DNA of 64,000 bases from Ideonella margarita (GTDB lineage: Bacteria; Pseudomonadota; Gammaproteobacteria; Burkholderiales; Burkholderiaceae_C): the NCBI RefSeq assembly GCF_038066635.1, contig NZ_JBBUTI010000005.1:186001-250000 (forward strand), read 5' to 3'. Both the position numbers and the translations under genes were made by a program. This document shows positions 54,838 to 62,993 of the stretch, piece after piece. The notes under the pieces are model-generated. The model made no database searches, was not told where the DNA came from, and worked only from the letters and a program-made list of their open reading frames with translations. Within the stretch, counting starts at the first letter, position 1; each line of letters opens with the position of its first letter.

Positions 54838-55388
54838 CCCTTCATTGGCAGCACACAGCCCGCCATCACGAACTGCACCTGCGTGCTCAAGGCCGCCAAG
54901 GCCTGATGCAGGCGGCCGTTTTCATCCACGAACAGGCGGTTCAAGGCGCCCATCGGTACGATGCCGTGGCCGACCTCGTTGCCAATCAGCACCACGTCGG
55001 CCTGCAACGCTGGCAGCGTGGCCAGCAGCGCGGCGCGCTGATCCAGCCAAGCGGGGCCGGGCTGCAAGGCGCGCACGGTGTTCAGGTCCACATCAGCCGG
55101 CACATCGGCCAGCAGCAGGTTGCTGAGCCACAGCGTCAGGCAATCCACCACCAGCATGCGGCCCGGCCCATCGGCCTCTTGCAGGGCGGCGGCCAATTCG
55201 CGCGGCGCCTCCACGGTGCGCCAATGCGCCGGGCGCTGGCGCTGGTGGGCAGCAATGCGTGCGGCCATCTCTTCGTCCCAGGCCTGCGCCGTGGCCACCA
55301 CCGTCACGGCGTGGCCGCTGTCAGCCGCCAGGCGTTCAGCCAGCGCGCTCTTGCCGCTGCGGGCGCCGCCAATCAGCAAGGTGATCAC
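54834..55388 (-). CDS. cobU: Adenosylcobinamide kinase/guanylyltransferase
   Basis: 184 residues from a GTG at 55388 (VITLLIGGARSGKSALAERL; the P-loop is GGARSGKS). TVVATAQAWDEEMAARIAAH with the guanylylated His, VVDCLTLWLSNLL and IGNEVGHGIVPMG complete the CobU/CobP pattern. Phosphorylates adenosylcobinamide and adds GMP. The GTG overlaps the cobB stop (GTGA). The longer ATG frame would add residues not found in the family. Confidence 0.94.
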   Translation of the reverse strand: MITLLIGGARSGKSALAERLAADSGHAVTVVATAQAWDEEMAARIAAHQRQRPAHWRTVEAPRELAAALQEADGPGRMLVVDCLTLWLSNLLLADVPADVDLNTVRALQPGPAWLDQRAALLATLPALQADVVLIGNEVGHGIVPMGALNRLFVDENGRLHQALAALSTQVQFVMAGCVLPMKG

Positions 55389-56737
55389 GGTGCCGCCCCC
55401 AGCAAGGCGGCCGTGTGCATCGGCGACGACGGGAAATAGGCGTGGAAGTAGCTGGCCACGCCCTTCCCGGTCGGGCCGAAGCGCCACCATGGCTCACCGG
55501 CCGAGCCATCAAGCCGTTGGCATTGCCCGGTGGGCTGCAGCGGCGTGCTCATGGTCGAGAAATGAAAGGTATGGCCGCGCATGGCCGGGTGCAAAGCCTC
55601 GGTCTGCGCGCCTGGCTGCATGGTCTGCACGCCCAGCGCGGCCAGACGTGTCTGCATGCGCACCTCACCCACCAGCACACCGGCCATGGCGTGCCGTTGC
55701 CCATTCACCAAGGTCAGGCCATCGGCCAGCGCCATCATGCCGCCGCACTCGGCCAGCACCGGGCGGCCTTCAGCCACCCAGGCCTGCACCGAAGCGCGCC
55801 ACTGCCCGGCGGCGGCCAGTTGCTCAGCAAAGAGTTCCGGATAACCGCCAGGCAGCCACAGCGCGTGGGCAGAAGCCGGCACCGGCTCATCGTTCAGCGG
55901 GGAGAAAAACTCAATGCTCGCGCCCATGGCTTCGAGGCACGCCAGATTGGCCGGGTAGATGAAGCGGAAGGCGGCGTCACGGGCCACGGCAATCCGACGG
56001 CCGGCCAGGGTCGCTGGCGGCGCAGGCCATACGGCATCGCCACTGGCTGCGGGCGGCTGCCAGGCCGGCAGGGCCAGCAGCCGGTCGATGCAGTCGCTGT
56101 TGGGCGGCGTCTGCATGGCCTGGGCCAGCGCCTGCAGGGCCTCGTCTACCTGCGCCACGGCCTCGCTCGACAAACCCAGGTGCCGCTCAGGCAGCGTGGT
56201 CGCCACCCGGGGCACGGCGGCCAGCAACGGGCAGCCCGGCGGCAGGCTTTCCAGCAACATCGCCGCGTGGCCTGCGCTGGCCACGCGGTTGGCCACGGCG
56301 CCGAGCACCGTCACCGGCTCACCACGCGCAGCGCCGTAACTGGCCAAGCCATGCACCACCGCGCCGAAGGTCTGCGCCATCGAGCCGGCATCCACCAGCA
56401 CCACCACCGGCACACCCAATGCGCGGGCCAGGCTGGCAGAGCTGGGCGGGCCGTCGTACAGGCCCATCGCGCCTTCGATCAACACCAAGTCGGCTTGCGC
56501 AGCGGCCTGCACCACCCGGTGGCGCGATTCCGCCAAGCCCACCATGCGGTCGTCGAGGTTGAAGACGGGGCCACCGCTGGCGCGCTCCAGCACCATCGGG
56601 TCGATGAAATCCGGCCCGAGCTTGAACACCACCACACGCCGGCCACGCGCCCGTACCGCCAATGCCAGCGCCGCCGTGACGCTCGTCTTGCCCTGGCCCG
56701 ACGCGAGGCCGGACAACATCACCACCACCGCGCTCAT
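55385..56737 (-). CDS. cobB: Cobyrinic acid a,c-diamide synthase
   Basis: 450 residues (CobB/CbiA). N-terminal VVVMLSGLASGQGKTSVTAA P-loop, VFKLGPDFIDPMVL and LIEGAMGLYDG; C-terminal amidotransferase with WLPGGYPELFAEQLA, PVLAECGGMMALAD (catalytic Cys) and TFHFSTM (His). Amidates side chains a and c. The two-letter symbol follows cobB usage; cbiA is equivalent. Confidence 0.94.
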   Translation of the reverse strand: MSAVVVMLSGLASGQGKTSVTAALALAVRARGRRVVVFKLGPDFIDPMVLERASGGPVFNLDDRMVGLAESRHRVVQAAAQADLVLIEGAMGLYDGPPSSASLARALGVPVVVLVDAGSMAQTFGAVVHGLASYGAARGEPVTVLGAVANRVASAGHAAMLLESLPPGCPLLAAVPRVATTLPERHLGLSSEAVAQVDEALQALAQAMQTPPNSDCIDRLLALPAWQPPAASGDAVWPAPPATLAGRRIAVARDAAFRFIYPANLACLEAMGASIEFFSPLNDEPVPASAHALWLPGGYPELFAEQLAAAGQWRASVQAWVAEGRPVLAECGGMMALADGLTLVNGQRHAMAGVLVGEVRMQTRLAALGVQTMQPGAQTEALHPAMRGHTFHFSTMSTPLQPTGQCQRLDGSAGEPWWRFGPTGKGVASYFHAYFPSSPMHTAALLGAAP

Positions 56738-57354
56738 GCTTGCTCCACTGCCTTCACCAACTGCCAGGAAAGATCCGGGGCCATGCGCAGGTGCAGGCAA
56801 CCGCCCATGGGCAACTCCACCTCCGGCCATTGCGACATCGGCAAACCCATGCCCCGTGCTGCCGCCACCCGCATCGGGCCCGCATGGCAGACCACCACCG
56901 CGCAGCCACCAGCGGCAGCCTGCTCGTCCATCGCGGCAGCCACACGCGCGCAGAGCGCGGCGTAGGTTTCACCGCCGGGCGGTGCGAGGCGGTAAAAGTC
57001 TGCCGCCCACGGGTCGCTTTGAGCTCGGGGAATGTCTTCCCACGGGCGCCCTTCCCACTCACCGAAATTCAGCTCCATCCAGCGTGCGTCAGCCTGCGCA
57101 GCCAGTGCCCATGTGGCGCCCAGCGCATCGGCCAGCACGGCCGCACGGCGCAGCGGGCTGCACAGCAGGCGATCAGGCACCACACGCTGCCCTTCGGGCA
57201 AACCGGCCAGCACGTGAGCCAGCACCTGCGCAACACCGGCCTGCACCTGCTCGAACGAGGGCTCGGCGGGTTGCTGCAGCGGCACGTCCAGCTGCCCGTA
57301 GCAGGTACCCGCAGGCAGGGCCACGCGGGTGTGGCGCACCAGAATCAAATCCAT
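56734..57354 (-). CDS. cobC: Alpha-ribazole phosphatase (histidine phosphatase)
   Basis: 206 residues. Histidine phosphatase signature LILVRHTRVALPAGTCYGQL (RHT, phospho-His), LLCSPLRRAAVLAD, MELNFGEWEGRPWEDI and CHAGPMRV (second His). Removes the 5'-phosphate of alpha-ribazole phosphate (or of cobalamin phosphate) near the end of the pathway. Overlaps cobB by 4 nt and cobS by 10 nt. Confidence 0.9.
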   Translation of the reverse strand: MDLILVRHTRVALPAGTCYGQLDVPLQQPAEPSFEQVQAGVAQVLAHVLAGLPEGQRVVPDRLLCSPLRRAAVLADALGATWALAAQADARWMELNFGEWEGRPWEDIPRAQSDPWAADFYRLAPPGGETYAALCARVAAAMDEQAAAGGCAVVVCHAGPMRVAAARGMGLPMSQWPEVELPMGGCLHLRMAPDLSWQLVKAVEQA

Positions 57355-58133
57355 GACGGCCCTCTGACCTCAGCGACCGCGACCAGCAGCACCACCACCT
57401 CGGCCAGTTGCTGGGTCGCACCCAGCGCGTCGCCCACATAACCGCCGATGCGGCGCTTGAAGAACCGCCCGGCCAACCAGGCCGTCGCCAACACCGCCGG
57501 GGGCGCCCACCAGAGCTGGCCGCCCACCCACCACACGGGCGCGGCGGCCACCAGCGTGGCTGCCAGCATCGGCCCGCGGGCGATGCCCTGGGCGATGGGC
57601 TTCGATTTGCTGCTGTCGTCGTCGCGCACATAAGGCAAGGTCGCCATCACGCACAGGGCTGCCCAGCGACTGAGCGTGTGGCTGGCGATGATCACGCCCA
57701 GCAGCACCACGGCCCCTTGCGGCACCAGCGCCAGCAGCAGCTGGAACTTCAGGGCCAGCATCAGCACCACACCCACGGTGGCGTAGCTGCCCACGCGGGA
57801 GTCTTTCATGATGGCCATCACGCGCTCTGGCGTGTAGCCGCCGCCGAAGCCGTCGCAGCTGTCCGCGAAACCGTCTTCGTGGAAGGCGCCGGTCAGCATC
57901 ACGCCAGCGGCCATGGCCAGCAGCACCGCCACGGCCGCCGGCCACACCTGCATGGCGGCCAGCAAGACACCGGCAGACACGCCGCCCGCCAGCCAGCCCA
58001 CCGTCGGGAAATGCCGGGCGGAGCGGTTCAGTTGATCGGGTGACCAACCCACCCACATCGGTACCGGCACCCGCGTGAAGAACTGCAGTGCCGTGAAGAA
58101 CAGGCGAAGCTCTTCCTTCAACAGCCCGATCAT
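57345..58133 (-). CDS. cobS: Cobalamin synthase
   Basis: 262 residues, integral membrane protein. LFFTALQFFTRVPVP, then GAFHEDGFADSCDGFGGGYT (the D-G-x-A-D acidic motif) and MKDSRVGSYATVGVVLMLAL. Joins adenosyl-GDP-cobinamide with alpha-ribazole (phosphate). Overlaps cobD by 4 nt. Confidence 0.94.
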   Translation of the reverse strand: MIGLLKEELRLFFTALQFFTRVPVPMWVGWSPDQLNRSARHFPTVGWLAGGVSAGVLLAAMQVWPAAVAVLLAMAAGVMLTGAFHEDGFADSCDGFGGGYTPERVMAIMKDSRVGSYATVGVVLMLALKFQLLLALVPQGAVVLLGVIIASHTLSRWAALCVMATLPYVRDDDSSKSKPIAQGIARGPMLAATLVAAAPVWWVGGQLWWAPPAVLATAWLAGRFFKRRIGGYVGDALGATQQLAEVVVLLVAVAEVRGPSWI

Positions 58134-59296
58134 GCCGGCCGCTCCTGGCGGTGGCTACGCTGTCCGCCCACCTGGGCCCAGGCGGCGAACAAGGCGTCTT
58201 GTGCCGCCGGCGGCTGCGTCGATAACCTCAGCCAGCCGGGCATGCCGAAGGAGCGGGCGTCACGCAGCTTGATGCCGGCGTCGCGCAGCAATTCGAGCCG
58301 ACGCGGCACATCGGCCACCGGCACCGGTGGTCGGGCCAGCCAGAACGGGGTCACGGTGTCGAGCTGCAGCCAGCCCAGCTCATCCAGCCGCAAGCGCTGG
58401 CGCACCTGCCACAGCCGCAGCTGCTGGCGCGCCTGCACCATCCAGCCCTGGGTTTCAGGCAGAAGCCAGGCCTGCAGCATGCTCACGCCTTCGGCAGACA
58501 TTACCCAGCTCGGGGCGAGCCCGGTCACCGCCCCCAACACTGCGGCGGGCGCGCTGCGCGGTGCCACCAGAACGCCGGCGCGGATGCCGGTCAGGCCCAG
58601 GGCCTTGTTGGGGGTCATCAGTTGCCAGCATTGCTCGGCCACGAGGGCCGGCACCGGGTCACTGCCCAGCAGGCGCAAGGGTTCGTAAGCGCGGTCCAGC
58701 GCCAGCCAGGCGCCTTGCGTCTGCGCCAGGTCGGCCACGGCCTGCCATTCTTCTGCCGGCCAGCTCGCGCCGGTCGGGTTGTTGGGCTCGTTCAGCCAGA
58801 CCAGGGCCGTGGCGCCGTCGCTGCGCAGGCCTTTCAACAAGGCCTGAGCGCTGGCATAACCACGCACCGGCAGGCCCAGCGCCTGCGCAGCAGCACGGTA
58901 GTCGCCATACCCCGGCTCGGGCACCCACACCTGCCGCCGGCCCCGTTGCGCGGCGGCCAGGCTGAGGCGGCGGATGGCCTCGCTGCTGCCCGCCGTGGGC
59001 AGCACCCGGCTGACCGCCATGGAGGCGCCATCGCTGCCACGGTCAGCGGCCGCAGCCCAGGCCGTGCACAAGGCGGTGTACGAAGGGTCGGGGTATTGAT
59101 GCCGCTGTGCCTTGGCCACGGCCTGCAGCACCGCGGGCGGTGCCTGCAAAGGGTTCGCATTGGTCGAAAAATCGAACTCGATCGGGCGGCCGTTGTCGGG
59201 GCCACCGTGAACGGCAACGGGCGCCGCGGCGCTGGCGCCTGCAGAGGCGGCCACCTGCAAGATCCCGGAAGACTGACGTTTCCATCCCAGGCGCAT
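58130..59296 (-). CDS. cobD: L-threonine-O-3-phosphate decarboxylase (CobD/CobC type)
   Basis: 388 residues from ATG 59296, sharing one base with the cbiB stop (TGATG). PLP aminotransferase class I fold: EFDFSTNANPLQAPPAVLQA, HQYPDPSYTAL, VWLNEPNNPTGASWPA, LALDRAYEPLRLLG; the PLP Lys is in MTPNKALGLTGIRAG. Makes aminopropanol phosphate for the nucleotide loop. The longer upstream frame overlaps cbiB and is unlikely. Confidence 0.88.
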   Translation of the reverse strand: MRLGWKRQSSGILQVAASAGASAAAPVAVHGGPDNGRPIEFDFSTNANPLQAPPAVLQAVAKAQRHQYPDPSYTALCTAWAAAADRGSDGASMAVSRVLPTAGSSEAIRRLSLAAAQRGRRQVWVPEPGYGDYRAAAQALGLPVRGYASAQALLKGLRSDGATALVWLNEPNNPTGASWPAEEWQAVADLAQTQGAWLALDRAYEPLRLLGSDPVPALVAEQCWQLMTPNKALGLTGIRAGVLVAPRSAPAAVLGAVTGLAPSWVMSAEGVSMLQAWLLPETQGWMVQARQQLRLWQVRQRLRLDELGWLQLDTVTPFWLARPPVPVADVPRRLELLRDAGIKLRDARSFGMPGWLRLSTQPPAAQDALFAAWAQVGGQRSHRQERPA

Positions 59297-60417
59297 CACG
59301 CAGCCCCTTTGCATAAAGCACTGACCCAAGGCGCGCACGCAGGCACACCTTGGGGCCATGAAAACATGAGCGAGGTTGACCAAGCGGGCCAACAGGCAAG
59401 CCATAACACCAGCGCTGCTGCCAACCCCATGCTGGCCACACCCACACGACGCACCAGCGCACCGCAGATCAGCAGCGCGGCCTGCACGTGGTGCGACTGC
59501 GGCGCACGCCCACCCTCGTTCAATACATACACACCCGGCTTGGCCAGGCGCACACCCAGCAGCAGCGCCATCGCGCCCATCGGCCATCCGCCATTCGGCG
59601 AGGGCGTCTGCAGTGCCAATGTGGGCAACGCCCGCCACACGGCACGCGGCGCCAACGGCCAGCACAACATCACCACCGCCGTGAGCCGCGCCGGCAGCCA
59701 CGACAACACATCATCGGCACGCGCCGCCCACTGGCCCATCCAGCGCCGGTGATCTCTGTAGCCCCACATGGCGTCGGCCGTATTGGCGAAGCGATAGACG
59801 GCGGCGCCCGGCAGGCCGGCCAGGCAGAACCAGAACAGCGGCGCCACGACCGAGTCGTTCAGGTTCTCAGCCAGGGTCTCGATCGCGGCCTCACGGACCT
59901 CCGCCTCGCTCAAGGCACTGACGTCACGGCTGACGAGGCGTGAGAGCTGCGTACGACCGGCCTGCAACGACACCTGCAAGGCGGCATCCACCGCCGCCAC
60001 TTCATCGCGCAGCATGCGCCAGGCGAGCAAGGGTTTGAGCAGTACGCCGATCAACGCCGCTGCCGCGACGGTGGCGAGCAGCGCAGCCCACGGTGCCCCC
60101 GGGGTTGCGGCCATGGCCGCCATCGCCAGGTCCATCAAAGACGCCTGCGCCAATGCCGCCAAAGCGCCCACCAACAACGCGCCCATCCACCACGCCAGCG
60201 TGCCACCCATCCAGGCGGCCATCGGCGCGAGCTGGCTCAGCCTCGCGGTGAACCAGCCCAGGTAGCGGCCCATCGCAACCACCGGGTGCCAGTGCACCGG
60301 CGGCTCTCCCAGCCAGCGGTCAATCGCCAACGCCACCACCATGGCCAGGCACACGCTCATCAGGTCGAGCGGCCACAGCGGCTCGATCATGGCGGTGGGC
60401 CCATCCACAGGCAGCAC
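59296..60417 (-). CDS. cbiB: Adenosylcobinamide-phosphate synthase
   Basis: Up to 373 residues (alternative ATG 60390). Membrane protein with ALAIDRWLGEPPVHWHPVVA, MGRYLGWF, REAAIETLAENLNDSVVAPL and FWFCLAGLPGAAVYRFANTA, the CbiB/CobD signature. Attaches aminopropanol (phosphate) to adenosylcobyric acid. Confidence 0.93.
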   Translation of the reverse strand: MLPVDGPTAMIEPLWPLDLMSVCLAMVVALAIDRWLGEPPVHWHPVVAMGRYLGWFTARLSQLAPMAAWMGGTLAWWMGALLVGALAALAQASLMDLAMAAMAATPGAPWAALLATVAAAALIGVLLKPLLAWRMLRDEVAAVDAALQVSLQAGRTQLSRLVSRDVSALSEAEVREAAIETLAENLNDSVVAPLFWFCLAGLPGAAVYRFANTADAMWGYRDHRRWMGQWAARADDVLSWLPARLTAVVMLCWPLAPRAVWRALPTLALQTPSPNGGWPMGAMALLLGVRLAKPGVYVLNEGGRAPQSHHVQAALLICGALVRRVGVASMGLAAALVLWLACWPAWSTSLMFSWPQGVPACAPWVSALCKGAA

Positions 60418-60429
60418 GGGGTGGCGTCC

Positions 60430-61470
60430 TCAGTCCCGGCCCGACACGCCGGCTTGGGCGAAGCTGGCCATGTCGCAGAGCACCGCGCACGCCGCCCGCA
60501 GCAGCGGCACCGCCAGCACAGCGCCGGTGCCTTCGCCCAGCCGAAGGTCGAGGTGCAGCAAGGCGCTGCCGCCCAAGGCCTGCAACATGGCCGCATGGCC
60601 GGCTTCTGCGGACTGGTGGGCAAACACCGCATGGTCGATCACGGCTGGCGCCAGGGCCTTGGCCGCAAGCAAGGCGCTGCTGGTGATGAAGCCGTCGATC
60701 ACCAGCACCAGGCCAGCTTCGGCCGCGCCCAGCATGGCGCCGGCCATCATGGCGATTTCGAAGCCGCCGTATTCCTGCAACGCCAAACGCCCGTCCGTCA
60801 GCGTGCCGGTGCGGGCAGCAGCGCGCTCCAGCACCTGCAGCTTGTGGCGCAGGCCGGCGTCGTCCAGGCCCGTGCCGCGGCCCACTGCCGCCGCCAGCGG
60901 CACACCAGCCAGCTTGTGCAGCAACATCGACGCCGCGCTGGTATTGGCAATGCCCATCTCGCCAAAGGCCAGCACCTGGCAACCTTCGTTGGCCGCCTCG
61001 CGGGCCAGGCTGCGGCCCCGCTCCAGGGCCTCATCCAGTTGCGCGGCCGACATGGCCGGCTCCAGCGCAAAGTTGCGGGTGCCCATGGCCACCTTGGCAT
61101 GCACCATGCCCGGCGCGCCGGCAAAGTCGTGGTTCACGCCCGCATCGACCACCTGCACCGCCACACCCAAGGTGCGCGCCAGCACATTGACGGCCGCACC
61201 ACCGCCCAGGAAGTTCATGACCATCTGCCAGGTCACTTCCTGCGGATAGGCGCTCACGCCTTCATGCGCCACGCCGTGGTCACCGGCAAACACCATGACG
61301 CGCGGCGCCTGCACCGTCGGCCGCAGCGTGCCCTGGATGCGGCCGATCTGCAGCGCAAGCGCCTCGATGCGGCCGAGCGCGCCGAGCGGCTTGGTCTTGT
61401 TGTCGATCGCGTGCTGCAACTCGGCGTCCAGCGAGGTGGACACCGGCATGATGTGGAAAGGCAAGCTCAT
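60430..61470 (-). CDS. cobT: Nicotinate-nucleotide:dimethylbenzimidazole phosphoribosyltransferase
   Basis: 346 residues. KTKPLGALGRIEALALQIGR, VFAGDHGVAHEGVSAYPQEV, NFLGGGAAVNVLAR, GEMGIANTSAASML (contains the catalytic Glu region) and LRLGEGTGAVLAVPLLRAAC mark CobT. Activates the lower ligand base as alpha-ribazole 5'-phosphate. It lies 1 bp from cobO. Confidence 0.95.
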   Translation of the reverse strand: MSLPFHIMPVSTSLDAELQHAIDNKTKPLGALGRIEALALQIGRIQGTLRPTVQAPRVMVFAGDHGVAHEGVSAYPQEVTWQMVMNFLGGGAAVNVLARTLGVAVQVVDAGVNHDFAGAPGMVHAKVAMGTRNFALEPAMSAAQLDEALERGRSLAREAANEGCQVLAFGEMGIANTSAASMLLHKLAGVPLAAAVGRGTGLDDAGLRHKLQVLERAAARTGTLTDGRLALQEYGGFEIAMMAGAMLGAAEAGLVLVIDGFITSSALLAAKALAPAVIDHAVFAHQSAEAGHAAMLQALGGSALLHLDLRLGEGTGAVLAVPLLRAACAVLCDMASFAQAGVSGRD

Positions 61471-61471
61471 C

Positions 61472-62098
61472 TCAATACTCCAGGCCGGCCTGCGCGCGGA
61501 TGCCTTGCTTGAACGCGTGCTTGACCACCTTGACCTCGCTCACCGTGTGAGCCAGGTCGATCAGCTCAGGGGGCGCACCGCGGCCGGTCACCACCACGTG
61601 CTGCATGGATGGGCGCGCGGCGATGTCTGCCAGCACGCTGGCCGTGTTCAGGTATTCCTTGGCCAGCACGATGTTCAATTCATCGAGCACCACCAGCCCC
61701 ACGTCTTCGCGCTGCAGCAGGCCGCGGGCGATGTTCCAGCCGGCCTCGGCGCGCTCGATGTCGCGGGCGCGGTTCTGGGTTTCCCAGGTGAAGCCTTCGC
61801 CAGTAACGTGATATTCCACTTCGTCGGGGAAGCGGCGGTAGAAGCGCTCCTCACCCGTGGGCGTCGCGCCCTTGATGAACTGCACCACGCCCACCTTCAT
61901 GCCATGGCCCAGTGAGCGAGCCACCATGCCGAAAGCCGAGCTGCTCTTCGCCTTGCCCGGGCCGGTAATGACCAGCAGCACGCCGCAGTCGGTGTCAGCC
62001 GCCGCGATGCGGGCATCCACCGCCGCCTTGGTCTTGATCATCTTGGCCTGGTGGCGCGCTTCAATGCTCTCTGCGGAGGTATCTTGTTCGGTGCTCAT
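61472..62098 (-). CDS. cobO: Cob(I)yrinic acid a,c-diamide adenosyltransferase (CobO/BtuR)
   Basis: 208 residues. P-loop variant GVLLVITGPGKAKSSSAFGM, VVQFIKG, WETQNRARDIERAEAGW, VLDELNIVLAKEYL and VVTGRGAPPELIDLAHTVSE are CobA/CobO/BtuR signatures. Adds the adenosyl group to cob(I)alamin or its precursor. First of the cob genes after the transporter ATPase gene (88-bp gap). Confidence 0.95.
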   Translation of the reverse strand: MSTEQDTSAESIEARHQAKMIKTKAAVDARIAAADTDCGVLLVITGPGKAKSSSAFGMVARSLGHGMKVGVVQFIKGATPTGEERFYRRFPDEVEYHVTGEGFTWETQNRARDIERAEAGWNIARGLLQREDVGLVVLDELNIVLAKEYLNTASVLADIAARPSMQHVVVTGRGAPPELIDLAHTVSEVKVVKHAFKQGIRAQAGLEY

Positions 62099-62186
62099 GG
62101 CTTTAGTCCTCGGGAAACGGGTTCAACTCGTGCATCTGATCAAACGGGGTGGACGGGCGGGCACCACCCACGGGTGCCTTGGCAGC

Positions 62187-62993
62187 TCAAGCCGGCAACC
62201 ACCAGCGCTGGCCTTGGGCTTCCACCGCGCGCAAGGGGTGGCCGAACGCGGCGCTCAAATGCGCCTCGGTCATCACCTCGCCCACAGGCCCGGCCAGCGC
62301 AGCACCATTGCCTGTCAACAGCACGGCATGCGTTGCCACGCGTTGCGCCAGGCTCAGGTCGTGCACCGACATCACCACCGCGCGGCCGCGCTGCAGCACT
62401 TCGTCCTGCAAGAGCGCCAGCACACGCAGCTGCTGCGCCAGGTCCAGGTGGGCCAGGGGCTCGTCCAGCAAGGCCAGCGGCGGGTCTTGCGTCAACAAGG
62501 TGGCCAGCGCCACCCGCTGGCGTTCACCACCTGACAGCGTCGTGACATCACGCTGCGCCATCTCAGCCAGGCCCACACGCGCCAAGGCCTGCTGCGCCAG
62601 GGTGAGGTCGGCATCGCCTTCCCAGTGCCAGCGCGAGAGGTGCGGATGCCGGCCCTGCAGCACCACGTCCAGCACCGGCGCGCTGAACGCGTCCTGCACC
62701 TGCTGGGGCACCAGGCCGCGCCAGCAGGCGCGCTCGCTCAAGGGCCAGGCGTTCAAGGGTCGACCACCGAGGTGCACCTCGCCGGCCTGCGGCGCACGCG
62801 CGCCGGCCAGCGTATGCAGCAGCTGTGTCTTGCCGGCGCCATTCGGGCCGAGCAGGCACCAGAACTGGCCGGGCAAGACCTGCATCGACAAGCCGCTGAA
62901 CAGGCAGCGCGGCACAGCACCCGCCTGGGGCACCTCCACACGCAAGGCCTGCACATTCAGCAGCGCGGTTTGGACGGGCGTCGCGGTGCTCAT
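62187..62993 (-). CDS. btuD: BtuD-like B12/iron-siderophore ABC ATPase
   Basis: 268 residues. Walker A LGPNGAGKTQLLHTLAG, signature LSGGERQRVALATLL, Walker B LALLDEPLAHLDLA, switch His in SVHDLSLAQRV. It matches FecCD-type partner ATPases; its place in a cobalamin cluster supports BtuD function. ATG 62993 overlaps the permease stop by 4 nt. Confidence 0.88.
   Translation of the reverse strand: MSTATPVQTALLNVQALRVEVPQAGAVPRCLFSGLSMQVLPGQFWCLLGPNGAGKTQLLHTLAGARAPQAGEVHLGGRPLNAWPLSERACWRGLVPQQVQDAFSAPVLDVVLQGRHPHLSRWHWEGDADLTLAQQALARVGLAEMAQRDVTTLSGGERQRVALATLLTQDPPLALLDEPLAHLDLAQQLRVLALLQDEVLQRGRAVVMSVHDLSLAQRVATHAVLLTGNGAALAGPVGEVMTEAHLSAAFGHPLRAVEAQGQRWWLPA

Noticed and set aside
55415..56965. 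516-residue plus-strand ORF over cobB
   Set aside because: Antisense shadow; cobB motifs lie on the other strand.
62099..62186. Cobalamin riboswitch before cobO
   Set aside because: The gap is too short and no B12-box-like sequence was seen; a riboswitch, if present, would lie beyond the right edge.
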